A stretch of 64,000 nucleotides of DNA from Symbiodinium natans (GCA_905221605.1 CAJNDS010000003.1:1020676-1084675), one strand, 5' to 3'. Shown: positions 12,946 to 35,404, numbered from the stretch's first letter. Numbers and translations: made by a program. The notes: generated by a model not told the origin, from the sequence alone.

Positions 12946-15900
12946 ATGTAATCAGCAAAAGCTGGTGCAAAGCCCTTCGGCCAACCACGGCTAAACGTCC
13001 GAGTGCCTCCAGTCTTCCGGTGCACGGCGCATCCGGGCGTTTCTCCCTGAGGTTTCAAGAAAGCATCTGAGACTTCTGAGCACTGAGCGTGGCTTCTGAA
13101 GCTTTGTTCAGAACTCGAGGCCTCGCATCGATGCCCTCCAAAGCCATCGCCATCGCCAGCCCGACCTTCGACTCCGAGCCCCGAGCGACTCTGGCAGCTC
13201 ACCCAGCTGGGCTCAAGGGTGGAAGACGGGGCCTACAGGGCGGCCTAGACGGCAAGCATAGGAGAGTGGCAGTCCAGAACTCAAGGCCCAAGGCCACCTG
13301 GCCCGAGATGTGCATTGCACCATGCCTCCGTGCTGCTCTCAAGCCAAGGTCTTCTGTGAATCCTCAGACTTGCAGAAAGAGGCAACGGGAATGGGAGGAA
13401 TGACAGGCTCCGCAGCTATGTTAAGAATCGCTTCGAAAAAAAACCTGATCAACGCTAAACTGGAGGTTCATGATACTTATTAACCAATTTCAATTATAAC
13501 TGTACCTACAACTGTACTTATAAGCCCCTGAAGTGCCCTAGCATGTATACATGTACAGTCATAAGTAGAGCCTGCTCGCAGGGAGAGAATTCAGAAGACC
13601 CGCCGCTGGCTGCGATGCTGCGATTGGAGTGGAAGGCCTGCTTCGACGCCAAGGGACATGTAAAGGGTACATGGAAGCCGTATGAAGCGGTTGTAAGGGA
13701 AGGGGAATGGCTGGGAAATGTGGCGAGGATTCTGTGGTCTCCGATCATGAGTTCAGAAGAAAAGCCAAGATGGATCCCTTCAGAAGCATGATTGGACATT
13801 TCTGTATACGGGCATTTCCCAAAATACTGTGGGTTGGCATCTTTATACACCAGATATGATCGAATCCCCCAAAAATGACCCTGCGAAGGGTACCCAAAAT
13901 TCCGGAGACTCCCAATATCTGCGAGGTACACGTGCCTCAGAATCTGATGCTGGACAAGGTTCAGAACCATCAGGCACTGGCATGTGCAGGGATGTTCACT
14001 GCACGCGCTGGCAGAGCTTTCATCTTCTATATCCTGAGGGTACGAGAAGGTACGGCTGCTTGCAAAGCTCATGCAACCTTAGAACTGTCATGAATCGTGG
14101 CTCTTCTTACTCGTGTCCCGCACGGTGCGGATGTCCAGAGCAACGGCTGTGAGGTGCGCTTCCGCCGAGTACATCCTCCACCAGCAGCATGGAACTCAAG
14201 TCAGCTGAGAGTGCCGAGACCTGCTTTTGCACATCCCGGTCTCATGCGGTCTTCGGCTGACGGCGGAGAGGTTGCATACACAGGCTTTGCGCACGCAACG
14301 CAAAGAAACGGCATTGCGCCTCGTAAGTGAGGTCAGGTGGCTGAAGGTGACTTACCAGAGGGGCAAAGGAACCACTACCAGTGAATACCCGTAGGGATGA
14401 TATGCTACAGGAAACCAAGACATGCCGTGTAAGGTCGATGATTGGCAAGAGCGCAACCCTCAGCAAGGCTTCTGACACTGGCTCAAGTAGCCTCATAATC
14501 CTTTGCATGGCTCAGCCATCAGCCATCTCGTTCGTGTACAGAGGCGATCAGGTTCAGCTGAATGCATCGGGAAGGGTGCTGGCAGCTACACATGCTCATG
14601 GTTGGTTGAATGGACTGACACGTGGTGAGAACATCCCAGCAAGAAGCAGCTTCACGATGTGCATGGAGATTCCCCGCCACAGTGTTCCGTGTACTGTGGT
14701 TCCAAGGATGGCGCCATTTCAACAGGTTGTTCACGCGAACAGCTCCCAGATCGTCCGCGACATTCCGTTGGCCATGCTCACAGACTCCATTCGAGTGGTT
14801 GTTTCTGTTCTCCTCAGACATTCCATGCCGCACTTGGTCTTCCTGCTGTGTTTTAGATTTGTGCAATTTCCCCTTATGGACGACCCCAACCTAAAAGCAG
14901 GCTTGCGTTTGATTGATTTATGACTGTCCTATCGCAGGGCCTTGAGCTCCAATGCAAAATTTGAAGATGCGTAGTGAAAGCCAGTTGTCATCCAAGCTGG
15001 GAGCGGAGCCGGTAGTCCCCTTTTGGAGGACTCGCTGTGTTTCCGCGACAGGGAGGCTTTGAATAATTCGGTTTCACCCTAGTGGCCCTCGTGTTAGAGC
15101 CCATAGATTCGCCCCTAAGCCATGTCGGTGGCAGGCCTGCGTTAGGTGAGTACGGCGCACCGCAGAAACCGAAAGCGTCATACATGCATTCCGGCACTGC
15201 CGTGCGAGGCCACCTAACAACATCTAAGACTACTGAGCGACAAGCATCCGATTTTGTACCATCGTGCTCCAACTTGGAGATAAAGGATTTTCCCCCGTTA
15301 GTACAGAGAATTTCTGGAATGCCCAGCCCCAGGGTATGCCCAGAGAATCCATGGAGTGCAAAATTGCAGAACACCCCCAGAGAATCCGAGAACCCCAGGA
15401 GTGCCCAGCCCCAAGAGTAGTTGCAGAGAATCCAGAATCCAACCCCCAGAGTGAGCCCGCAAGTTCCTGACCTGCACGGTGAATAATGTTGGAAGTATTC
15501 TGTTTTTTGGAGGCGGGGGGTGTGGCAAGAGGAGAGGAGGAGAGGTTACAGGGCACCAATGAAGGGGATTGCCAGAGTGGCCCAAGAGATGGCACCGAGA
15601 GAGGAGGAACAAGGTAGAAGGCTTAGAGATTGGACTTAGGAGTAGCTGTTTGTCGGGTTTAGGACATCTTTTGGCATGGTTAAGTCCGGACTTCATGGGT
15701 TGGGATTGGTTTTGAGAACAGTTTGGAGGAGAGAATACTGCCCCGAGCATCTCGAGAACACAGGTATTGTTTTGAACACCATTCCCTGCAATCACAGGCT
15801 GCGCCTCTGCGCACGTCGCTTCACCGTATGCCTGAGCCGCGCTGAGCCGTGCTGAGCAGCAGTCCGAGGTCACTCCGCACTTCCTGTTCGGGGCAGAGTA

Positions 15901-17953
15901 CGAGGCATGACTTTTTCCTGATAGCCACTTAGAACCGCAGCATGGTGTTTTTTCAGTAAATGAACTTGCATGCCGTGCGCAGCTACATGCAACAGGTCTG
16001 CGTGCGGATTGGAACTGGATTACGTTGGGGGGAGTGGTCTGCACCAAGGGGCGTCAGCCGAAATCTCAGTTCTTAGTCTGATGCCACTGTTCCTACGTAT
16101 CATCCCTTCTGCACGTGCGGCCTTGACAGCAACATTCACAAGCAGGCGCTTGCATTCTTCATGGTGCAAGACCCTCTGCATAAGGCCTGGCAATGCACCC
16201 ACCACAGCCCACTCTGGATGCTGAATTGGTCTTGGACGAGCAGCGGCTGAAGGCCTCATAGATTCACTCATATTCATGTGCTCCACCGGCTCCGAACACC
16301 CGATTTTCAGACATCTGCAGTACTCATCCGATGTCGAGGGGCGCGTTGGTAATCATGCAAAAACTCGCTCGTCGCAGCAGCGAATGCGAAGTTGCAGCAT
16401 GTTTACATGCTTTTGACTAGAATAAGCACTAGTTCCCTTGACCGTCGCCAACGAGCCGGGCTAAATGTTCCCGAAATCCATCTGAAATCTGAAACGGAAG
16501 AGGATGGTGCGACCTTCTTCCGGTTGACCTGGCCGGCTTTCGATCCGTGCGCAGCTTGGAGCCCGCTGCGGGCATCCCGTAGGCTGCAAGCTGGGGTTAG
16601 GACTCCGAGAGCTCGGGTTTAGGGTGTATGTTTGAGGGCTTCCAGGGTTTACAGTAGAGTTCAGCTACCAACATCTGGGAAGATTGTCTGGTCGTGCCTC
16701 AAAAGTGTCCCTGCGGATTGTCTGGTTGAGTCTGGTTGTGACGTTATGTCCCCTGTTGTAAGTGGCCTGCACCGCGTGAGCGAGAACTCAGAAAAGCTTC
16801 TGCATCTTTCTATACAACGGACAGGAGCCCGATGCGGGCAGTGGTCATGGTCGCACATGAGACTGACCGTTTATGACAGGTATGCTTACGTACAAGTAAA
16901 GGAACGCCCTTACGACAGGGCCCTGAACACACAGAACGTAGAGAGCTTCTTTATCAAAGCATTTCCGACTTCGTCATGAAGAGAATGATGTGAAGCACCC
17001 AGTGCTGCGCAATGTACTTTGGCGAGCATGTGCAGCACTCAATTTGAAGCAAGTTTTGGTGGTCGTGCTTAGGCACCCTCTTTGCAACCTTGTGGAGTAT
17101 CGCATCCGGATGCAGCGCCATGACCCCAGGGCGAGGTGGTAGGCCAATGCCAATGAAGCTCAACAAGAAATCATTTGAACTGGCGTCATGTACGTGTGGA
17201 CGGGCGTTTCGAACCCTGCGTTGTAACTGTCTGGATCTCGAGGCGTGTCGCGATACCGCTACCAGAGCCGCTTGTCCCCAGAGATGGCCGAACGGTCCCA
17301 GGCTCGAATTTTGCCTCAAAAAATATCCTGCTCTCAGTAGATGCTGGGAGTTGACGAGCTCGTGTGCCCACTCTTGGCCAGAGCCATGCTGAGATGCACG
17401 TTTAGGTGCCTCCGAGCAACTGGAACATGAGCATTTCAATAGGTAAGTATGACTTTTTCTGACGATGACCTCCAAGCCACACCAAGTAGCTTTACAGAAC
17501 CTCCTCCTCTCATGCAAGTCACGTCGCCTGTGCAGGAGAGCTTGGCTGCCCAGCAGAAACTTTATGTGGTCGGCACGATTCGTGGGGCGTCCCAATGTGG
17601 TTTTTCGTTTCAGTGATTTCAGTGGCATTTGCTTCACATGATTCGGTTTGCTTGTTTCGACTGTCACTGGCTTGCTAAGTTCAACACCAGAAAGTCACAG
17701 CATCGTCCATTGCAATAAGGTCGCCGCGTGCCGCAGAAATGCGGCCCTGCTCTGGCTTTCCGTGAGTACTACCAGGACTGCAGCAAGTCTCGGATTGCAC
17801 GTGTCGCTGTGAAGCCCCCTGTCATGGCCACAGGAGAATGCACGGGAGACCTTAGAGTTTGCCATTGCCCCAGTGGATGTGTAGAATGAGTCAGACAAAC
17901 TGAAGAAAGGCAGGCGGTGGAGTAGCTATGTCTCGCCATCATAGCCGGCAAGC
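12946..17953. other. Five-kilobase region without a confident gene
   Basis: Open frames exist (13089-13403 +, 14381-14923 +, 15082-15420 +, 16392-16622 +). The longest are antisense (15298-16047 -, 249 codons; 16954-17667 -, 237 codons). None has a domain, a membrane topology or a credible splice pair that I can defend. The only structured element is the repeat at 15303-15450. TTTAGGG-like words recur near 16610-16660. Confidence 0.4.
15303..15450 (+). repeat. Degenerate CAGAGAATCC / GCCCAGCCCC repeat
   Basis: The words CAGAGAATCC and CCCAGCCCC recur at irregular spacing, including a partly duplicated block of about 100 bp (15320 and 15398). This forces repeated Pro/Glu/Ser or Gly/Leu/Trp peptides in all frames. 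Confidence 0.6.
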
Positions 17954-18274
17954 ATGCCACACGGGCTGCAGGTGCACAGCATGCCGGGAGACCCCGAATG
18001 CGCATATCGCTTCTTTGTCGATGCTAAACATGAGCGCTACTGCGAAGTGGATGGCCCTGTGGAGGGTGCGACAGAGGACTCGGGACTCGGGCGTAAACCT
18101 CACGATGCGGTGGAGCACGGCCTAGCTTCTAATCCATCAAGACAGGACTCCTTCCCGAAGTTCCCGATGGAACAAGAGGAATGGTCTGCTGCCTTGCAAA
18201 GATGGGTGCTCAGAGCAGGCTTGCAGCAGCTGCTGTTTGTGTGTGTCGTTTCAACTTGGACTGTACGTAGCTGA
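17954..18274 (+). CDS. Candidate exon or small ORF, 106 codons, unknown
   Basis: ATG-initiated frame with mixed composition: MPHGLQVHSMPGDPECA, then YRFFVDAKHERYCEVDG, an acidic linker, and SFPKFPMEQEEWSAALQRW. The EEWSAALQRWVLRAGLQQLL segment is a convincing amphipathic helix. No family is recognised. It may be one large exon of a gene continuing to 18.7-20.4 kb. Confidence 0.4.
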   Translation: MPHGLQVHSMPGDPECAYRFFVDAKHERYCEVDGPVEGATEDSGLGRKPHDAVEHGLASNPSRQDSFPKFPMEQEEWSAALQRWVLRAGLQQLLFVCVVSTWTVRS

Positions 18275-18747
18275 GGTCGTGAGTCTGTGGTGCCACCAGC
18301 CCCGACAAATTGGCTCGTGCCGGAACAGGCGCGTGTGGGTGAGAGCCAGCTCATGGCTCACGATGTCGCACCAAAGTCAGCCCAACAACTTGGTGGATCT
18401 TTAGTCGGCCTGCAGACAGCTGTTCTGATTGCGCAGGTCCCCTTCGATGCCGACCCAGATCCCAAATGCCTTCGCTCCACATACCCTCTTGCTCTCACCG
18501 CCTCCGTTTTCGAGCGAACTGCACCTGGCTTTTTGTCGCAGGCTACAAGTTTCGCTGCTTAGTATCGTGTGCGATTGCTGTGGAGCCAAGGGCTGGATGG
18601 TGCTGACCCAGCAGCACAGCACATCTGCATCTTCGCACCCTGGAAAATCAGTGCAGAGGCAGCTCGCTGGTACCCCTCTCAGTATCTTGTGCTGCCAGTG
18701 CATGTGGAGGATTCGCTCACTCTCGCATAGAGACTCTGCATGACTTC

Positions 18748-18939
18748 TTGTTTGGGCGTGGCATCCCAAAAGGGCACGCGACTGCACATAGTCTTCGAAC
18801 TCGCAAGTTCTCCCATCGATGGCCCCTAGTGACCCAGATTCGTGAAGAAATCAGACGACTTGGCCCGACTTGGCCGCAAACGAAGCACGCAATCACGGAA
18901 GCAATGAAATTCAACGTTGAACGAGCGGAAAGTGTGTAA
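18748..18939 (+). CDS. Candidate exon, helical
   Basis: A 63-codon frame whose second half reads PLVTQIREEIRRLGPTW, then KHAITEAMKFNVERAESV and a stop. The helical half is plausible protein; the first third is not distinctive. Exon edges are unknown. Confidence 0.35.
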   Translation: MFGRGIPKGHATAHSLRTRKFSHRWPLVTQIREEIRRLGPTWPQTKHAITEAMKFNVERAESV

Positions 18940-18969
18940 GCCCCACTGTGACCTCAGAACGCCTCTGCA

Positions 18970-19178
18970 ATGGCTCCGCAAAAGGGTTCAGGGTTATCTT
19001 GGAACGGAACAGAGAACTTGGCAGCGCCGCTCAAGCGCTTGATGCATCATCACAGCGTTGTAGTCCGGATGTTGAACCCAAGAAGACATGGTCGCATCTG
19101 GCCACACATACACCTTCCGCTGCGTTGCTTCGCTCAGGCCGCACCGAGTCGAATACGCGCCGTACCTCCCAAGGCTGA
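18970..19178 (+). CDS. Candidate exon, unknown
   Basis: Overlapping frames are open here. The one reading KGFRVILERNRELGSAAQ, then ALDASSQRC, is the more protein-like. There is no motif. It lies just after the frame at 18748-18939 and could be its downstream exon after a short intron. Confidence 0.3.
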
Positions 19179-20263
19179 ATGGAGGTGCGGCCATGGCACA
19201 TGACGCGAGATCACACGGACAGAGATAGGTGACATAAGGCGGGTTTGCAGGTATGCCGCTGGGGGGTTGGTTGTCTTGCACTCAACATCGGCTTTCCAGG
19301 GCGTCTTCCAGTTCCGGGAGACGTAAGTGAGGACGCTGGCTGCTGTGTGCAAGATGTGTTCATGCTGTTCTGAGAATTGTGAGAAAGCAGGACCAAATTG
19401 ACTGGCACCTACCTGATTCAGTGGAGTGCGCCGCAGCAAGAGTCTCCATAGCCAAGTGTCCACGAGGCTACCTCGTGGATGCAAGCGTCTGCAATCTCCA
19501 CTGGTTACATCCCATCAAGTTTGAAAACGTGAACATGCAGAGAGGCAATACCAATCGATAGAGAATCGCGCGACTGGATGCCCCGACTCATTGCTTGTTT
19601 GTTGGCAGGTACGTGTATGAGACCTGCGACAGCCAGAAAACCCACGGCGGCATGCAAGGACAATTGTTTCTAAGTTGCAACATTGATGCCATGCATGTTG
19701 CTTCCTATACCATGAGAAAATGTTCCGCAACACAAAAGCAAACGTGACGTTTGCAGAAATGTCTTACCTTGCTGGTCTAGTCCTTGTCCTGTCCGGGCTC
19801 TTTGTGGCCTAGTAAGGCATCATGCACAAACATTTGGTCGGATGCTCGCAGACTTGACAGCGCCTTTGGGCCACCTTCGCCTCACCCAAGCTGATGGCTG
19901 CCCCGCAAAGCTCTGCAGTTGGGTTGGACCTCGCTCTACTCTCCGTGGGTCCTGCCGTCCCGCCCCTGCGAGCGCAGAAATGTCACAGGCGGATATCACA
20001 GGGCCTTTGACGGAGATTAAACTTTTGCAACTTTGTCCAGGAAGACTTCGGAAGCCTGCACAACTTAATTTGCAAAAGGGCTTTTGCAAGAATCCATTCG
20101 GCACGATTCCGGCACCTCGTCAAGCGGAATCACCGTGAGTCACCCGTCGTCCCAGAAGTCTGAATTGGTTCTGGGCACCCAACAAAACGTGCAGGACCTG
20201 GGCGGGCAGCAGTGGCAATTGCCGGGCACCCGCATTGTTTTGTTTTTTGTTCATATCATGCAG

Positions 20264-20400
20264 CCGACGCAGAGATCACTTTCTTCGAGGCGACGGGCTT
20301 CAACCACAGCCTGTGGGACAGCGCGACAGAACAACTCGGTTTGCACGGCGAACAGATCAAGGCGGTGCCTGTTGGATGCCAGATGATCCAGTTAACTGGG
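20264..20400 (+). CDS. Probable exon with two competing frames
   Basis: Follows a pyrimidine-rich tract and acceptor CATGCAG. One frame reads DAEITFFEATGFNHSLWD, then SATEQLGLHGEQIKA; it has mixed composition and strong hydrophobic periodicity, and a GC donor is available after GAACAGATCAAG. From about 20375 another frame (PDDPVNWVMPASLYLVLKG) becomes the more protein-like, suggesting a frameshift or an unrecognised small intron. The family is unknown. Confidence 0.5.
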
Positions 20401-20487
20401 TCATGCCAGCTTCACTTTACCTTGTGCTCAAAGGGGTTCATGGTTCAATATGCAACATACTCTTTATGCATTATCGCACAAATCACA

Positions 20488-20519
20488 GCCGTCGTCGTCG
20501 TCGTCATCGTCGTCGTTTT
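20488..20519 (+). repeat. (GTC)n microsatellite
   Basis: About ten GTC units with one ATC interruption. Confidence 0.85.
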
Positions 20520-20565
20520 GACCATTGGTTGTCGAGACATGTGCGTCCAGTCTTGGTCTCTTTGA

Positions 20566-21533
20566 CAAAGACAGCTCTCATGCTCAGCAGATGCGTTGCC
20601 TTGAGAGGCTTTGGGGCTTTTTGCTCGAGTGCGCATCGTGCGTGGCAACCTCAGGCATGTTTTCCAACATGCTCAAAGCTGTGGTAGCTAGGCATTTTGA
20701 CTGATCTACCTACCTTAACAATCCAGACAAAGAGTTGTAAAGCGCTCTTGAGGTGAGGGTGGTCCTGAGGGCATGCACTTCGTTTCAAGCCCATCACGGC
20801 CCCTCCGACTCGTGGTGGGGCTCTCAGCATGGCTTTTGTCTTGCTGCAGTCGTAATCAACAGGGGTAGTAGCTGTTGATGCTGCAGATGCCGCCATTGGA
20901 GTTCCCACCGAGTGTTGCCCGCCGCTTAACAGATCACTTTGCACGATGCATCGTGATGCTGCGCACGAGATGAACAATGGTGGGAATTGGCGGGATCGGG
21001 GTCCGACGTATGAGTCATGTTACGACTGCGAAACTTCAGTGTCGCTCAGACCGTGTGGAGCAACAATGGGCGCTTCGTCCCGTTGCTGTGGTGGCCCAGC
21101 ATTGCGGCAAGATGCCGGGCACTTGGGATTGGGAGGCTTAGGACCGGTCTCTTGAAGTTCCTTGCCGTCCTTCAGCCAAAGGCGCAGAGACAGACAAAAA
21201 TTTGGAGATGTCCGGGCAGATGCACCAGGCCCCTCCACAGCTGTGCCCGTCAACGCTGGAAGATTGGTGCAGTGCTTCTGCTGCACGTAGCAATGCTTCA
21301 GCGGGTTGCCGATCAGAAAGTCATGAGCTCAAGGTTCAGAGACTTTGCAATGCAGCATCAGTTGCAAGTGACGTGAAGTGCAATGACGTGCAACGAAGTG
21401 CCTTAGCCTAAGAAATGCATCAGATACCTCCTGAATCCTTTAACTCACTTGAGAAGCAAGCACCCCCCCACTATTATTACTTTGCAAGTATTGAAATGTT
21501 CTTTGCCGGCCCCGCCGGCACGCTGCGAAAGCC
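20566..21533 (+). other. Spacer upstream of the long helix gene
   Basis: Open frames at 20946-21155 and 21017-21376 overlap each other and lack motifs. The second has a Trp-rich stretch (VPLLWWPSIAARCRALG). I do not call a gene here. Confidence 0.35.
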
Positions 21534-31771
<10,238 letters not shown>

Positions 31772-31811
31772 GGAGAAAAAGTGGCTGAGTGGTGTGCCGG
31801 CTTGTCACGAC

Positions 31812-32040
31812 CCATTTTTGTTCAGCCAGCAAGGCTGGCAGTTCATGGTTCAGCGCACCGCCAAGCAACATGTCTTCCTCCAGGTCGTGGACTTGCATGT
31901 AGGAAGTAGCATGGGAATAGTACGAAAGAGCTGCCAAGGAAACTTGAGCATCTACTGGCAAGTCATCGGGTCTTCAGAGGAGGGCTTGGCAGCCGAGCAG
32001 CGACAACGTCTGGGAGCGATGTGCCCCTTGGCAGCCTGAA
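31812..32040 (+). CDS. Candidate exon region, unknown
   Basis: First part reads GWQFMVQRTAKQHVFLQ and ends at a good GT donor (CTCCAG|GTCGTG). A later part (GSSEEGLAAEQRQRLGAM) looks like a second small exon. Competing frames exist for both, and the connection to the helix gene is unproven. Confidence 0.35.
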
Positions 32041-32533
32041 AGAAAAGAAGGTACTGTACAGTCCTCTACCATACTTTTCCCTGAAGTTTCTGGGTTGCTC
32101 GTCTCCTCTTTACGGGCGAGCGTGCTCCAAGCAGACCCTGTGTGGCAGCCTCTGTTGCGAAACCTAAAGCAACCCTTGAAAGCATTCCGTGCCTGGAATG
32201 AAGCCTCAGTGCTCCTGGCCTCTGAGTTAGTGCGTTTTGGGGTCCTTTGGCTTCTCTTTCTGCGGAGCATTTTCTCGAGCTTGGCGTTGAGGTGATCGGA
32301 TGCGATCCAGGATCACCGCGTCTTACCAGGAAAATCCAGAGAAGCGGCCGAATCTACTGAAGTTCTCTGGGGCATTCGACGCTGCCACTTGGTTTTGGCA
32401 GAATGTACATGCCTGAGCCCGACACCTTAGCAACCAGTTAGTGCAACCATTAGAAACATATCAAAAGCGGCTGATAGTGGCTGTCTTTGTAATGTCTAGA
32501 TGTCTGAAACCATGGGGTGTACTTCACTCTCAG

Positions 32534-32599
32534 GCAATCGAAGGCCTGGCGGGTGCCGGCGAGGCAGACTTGACTTCCGAGCTTTCCAAAATTGAGTAG
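32534..32599 (+). CDS. Small exon, possibly C-terminal
   Basis: Acceptor ACTCTCAG, phase 0. Reads AIEGLAGAGEADLTSELS, then KIE and TAG (32597-32599). Composition matches the helix gene. It may be that gene's true last exon or the first exon of the next cluster. Confidence 0.45.
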   Translation, partial: AIEGLAGAGEADLTSELSKIE

Positions 32600-33223
32600 C
32601 CGAGAAGTCGCCTTCGAAGCCCGGGAGTGGCTTGCAAAGGACAGTCCATCCAGGCTTTGTGATTCGAAGGAGGTAGCCATGATGTCATGATACAATGATG
32701 CCCTTGGTGCCTTCGAGTTCGAGTGTGCGGCCATTTTCGAGTCTACATTTCGAAGAGATGTTAGACACTTCCGTTCGTTGCCGAAGGCAACGATGACAAA
32801 TCTTGCTTTGCTGAAGGCAAAAAATGAGAAAACACCCGCGTGCTGCTTAGGTGCAGAGATCACAATATCCGGATAGAGTCGGATGGTTCTGAGGCATGGC
32901 CCAATGCGATGAAGCCTCTAGCTGGGATGTGTTGGTTGATGTTGCTGTCGGCTGCAGCAGCGCCGGAGCTCCTCGGGGTTGTGTTGCCGCATTGCAGCAA
33001 TGCAGCGGCCATAGGGTGAAACCTGCCAGGTTCGCATGCGCCGACCAGCTTACGAGCACGATGGCGGTTGGGTGGAGAGCCAGGCCAGGGGATTTGGAGG
33101 GCATGAATTTCATTCGAGCATGCCGAGTCTTCTCTGACGGAGCAGAGCAGAGTCTACTTCTAGGTTTACATCGTCACTGCAAGAGGGAAGGGCATAGAAT
33201 GGAAGTTGCGTCTGCTTTTGCAC

Positions 33224-33272
33224 ATTGCTACGGCAGAGAAGAACGCAGCCGAAAAGCGGCTCAAGCGGCTTA
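33224..33272 (+). CDS. Short helical exon (33-kb coiled-coil series)
   Basis: Reads EKNAAEKRLKRLNC and then TAA. A GT occurs within the last codons (AACT|GTTAAA) as a possible donor. It resembles the LRRLR-type exons that follow at 33421, 34060 and 34513. Edges are approximate. Confidence 0.4.
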
Positions 33273-33420
33273 ACTGTTAAAACTACACAGAGAACAATGC
33301 AAGCGCTCGACCCTATCCTACTCCTGAACCAGCAGACCCTCTCAACATGCAGAGGCAACCTTCAGACAGTGGAGAGCACGAGAGCACGCACTTCCCCTCT
33401 CAGTTTCGGTGCAGAGCCAT

Positions 33421-33540
33421 GGATGCAGAGAGCCAGTTGCGGCGACTGCGAAAGAACGTTGAAGAGCAGAGCCAAGAGATCGCCAGGACAGGGCAGGGCA
33501 ACTCGGGTTCCTCCAGGTTGCAGATGCGGGTTCTACTCAG
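33421..33540 (+). CDS. Coiled-coil exon with LRRLR motif, copy 1
   Basis: Reads MDAESQLRRLRKNVEEQS, then QEIARTGQGNSGSSRLQMR. Hydrophobic residues show heptad-like spacing in the first half and a Gly/Ser linker in the second. Acceptor candidates are at GGTGCAGAG and GGATGCAGAG. Confidence 0.55.
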
Positions 33541-34059
33541 TGGTGGTTCCGGGCTCACCAAGGAGATCCCACACGTTAGGCTACAGCGGCAGGGTTGTGA
33601 TGCGTCTTCGTTTCGGTGTCCTAACATGAAGGCTCTTAGCCCTCATTCCCCTGCTTGTGCGCTGCTTCTGCTTGGCTCTCTTGTTGTTTCTTCCGGTTCT
33701 TTGTCGTGCGAAGATGTGAGCATTGCTTTCAGTCATACACATGCCACTTTGGTGGCTCGAGCCTGCATTTCCCTGTCTTGCAAGGGGCCTGCCAAGGGCG
33801 CACAGCATAATTGGAGGGAAGACTTTGAGCGTCGTCGAGGTTGATTTGGATTGAACATGTTGAGGTCGCTCCTTGCGATTCCGTCAGTCAGCTACATCAT
33901 ATCCGCCAAGTCTCTTCGCCTGCCTGGAGTTGGAAGTCAAGCAAAGCTGAAGCCAATCAATGGAAGCACTCCTTTACTGATCGGAAGTCAAAATGCCATC
34001 CACAAAAGCCTTGCAAGTCCCGCAAAATACACGGGTGCAAGCAACCTGGAATGAAAGTT

Positions 34060-34120
34060 CACGATATGCAAAAGCTGAGAGCCATCTCAGGCGGTTGCGT
34101 ACTTTTGTGGTGGGGTCTTC
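34060..34120 (+). CDS. Coiled-coil exon with LRRLR motif, copy 2
   Basis: Reads YAKAESHLRRLRTFVVG, directly comparable with AESQLRRLR at 33430. A GT donor is present near 34105. It lies within a longer ATG frame from 33993 whose first part is not distinctive. Confidence 0.45.
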
Positions 34121-34512
34121 GATGGCGGCTGTTGTGGTGTTCGACCTTGCCACGGTGACATGTCGATGCGACCCTACCTGTCGCAACGAAAACTCGAACC
34201 CTGCTTTCTGCTGAAAGTGGTCGCATTATTTGGACTGTACACAGGGTCTCCATGAAGCATCTGGCCTCAGAGCACACGAAAACTGTCGCTGTCCATGACT
34301 GCGTGCACATCTTCCTCAACATAGAGCGTGCTGTGTATGGTCGCATGATTTCGGTCCATCGCAACAAGCCACCAAGCACATCTCGTGTCATCCTCGCAGC
34401 CGAAAATCCGACTAAATTCGACATGCACATGGCCTCTATTCAGGGTACATCACAGTATGCCCAAGCCGCACCCTCTCCCCATGATCTACCTTTGAGAAGA
34501 CGCAGCCTCAGA

Positions 34513-34590
34513 AGGCTCACCTCCGAACTCGGGCAGCAGACCCGCCTGGTGAAGTTGCTGGATGAGCCCTTTGGCATCAAAGAGACTGCA
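34513..34590 (+). CDS. Helical exon with RRL motif, copy 3
   Basis: After CCTCAGAAG the frame reads LTSELGQQTRLVKLLDEP, then FGIKE. The residues just upstream (RRSLRRL) again resemble the repeated motif. The GA donor near 34581 is tentative. Confidence 0.5.
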
Positions 34591-35088
34591 ACATACTGCA
34601 ACATTTTTTGAAAAGAGCTGGGAACAAAGTGTGGTGGAAAGGCAACCCCCAATCCGTAGGCGCTCTTTCTGGATGCTCTCCGAGGAATCTGCAGCAGACT
34701 TCACAGCAGACCTTTGCCCTGGAGTACCGCCTCTCGAGTTCCTCTGCCTCAACTGGGCTTGTGAAATGAAATACACACTGACGATGAAGATAATCCCGTA
34801 GCGCTCTCGCATGCTCCATGCGGTTCTGCTCTACGACTCTCCGTGTGCTCTATGCGCTGAAGGCTGACCCAACTGCAAGTGTCGTTCAAACATGTTTCAA
34901 CACGTCTCTGCACGCCAGTGCCCCTTTCGGAGTTCCTCGATCTCCTGTGCAGCCAAGACTTGGAGCATGAGCGCGAAACAAGCCAACGGTCGACAAGGAT
35001 GGCCTTCGATGCTTGGCTATGGCTCGGCTTGAGTGTTTTCTCACTTTGGGTGTGCCGCTTTTGTCATTGCTCTCTTATAGCTGAACAG
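34591..35088 (+). other. Spacer between coiled-coil exons
   Basis: A Gln/Thr-rich frame (QQTSQQTFALEYRLSSS, about 34686-34740) may be another small exon. Otherwise no supported feature. Confidence 0.3.
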
Positions 35089-35145
35089 GCTGCATCTAGA
35101 GCGACGGGCCAAGGAATCCCTGGGGGCCAGAGTGACCGAGCTTGG
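35089..35145 (+). CDS. Coiled-coil exon
   Basis: After TGAACAG it reads LHLERRAKESLGARVTEL with a GT donor at CTTG|GTATCG. The acidic-basic helix pattern fits the series. Confidence 0.5.
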
Positions 35146-35299
35146 TATCGAGGCCGCCCTCTACCTCTGTCACCTCCCACTCCTCGCCCCCACCCTCCTT
35201 CCCTCCTTCTCGCCTTGTTGCTCTGTCGGTGTCTTTCTTCGGTCTGTCGCTATCGGTGTACGCTTTCTGCACTAGATTTTGTTTTGTTTGTTTTTTGCT

Positions 35300-35328
35300 T
35301 TCTCTCTACTTCTCTCGCTCTCTCTCTC

Positions 35329-35361
<33 letters not shown>

Positions 35362-35368
35362 CTGCGTC

Positions 35369-35401
<33 letters not shown>

Positions 35402-35404
35402 CTT
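35300..35404 (+). repeat. (TC)n tract with TGCGTC interruptions
   Basis: About 105 bp of CT repeats interrupted by GCG. Long Ser/Leu or Arg/Glu frames over it are artefacts. It lies in an intron or spacer. Confidence 0.9.

Noticed and set aside
15298-16047. 249-codon antisense ORF
   Set aside because: Its C-terminal part is translation of the CAGAGAATCC repeat and the rest has no recognisable feature.
16954-17667. 237-codon antisense ORF
   Set aside because: Long but with no domain, membrane pattern or splice context; the sense strand here is also open in places. Kept only as a region note.
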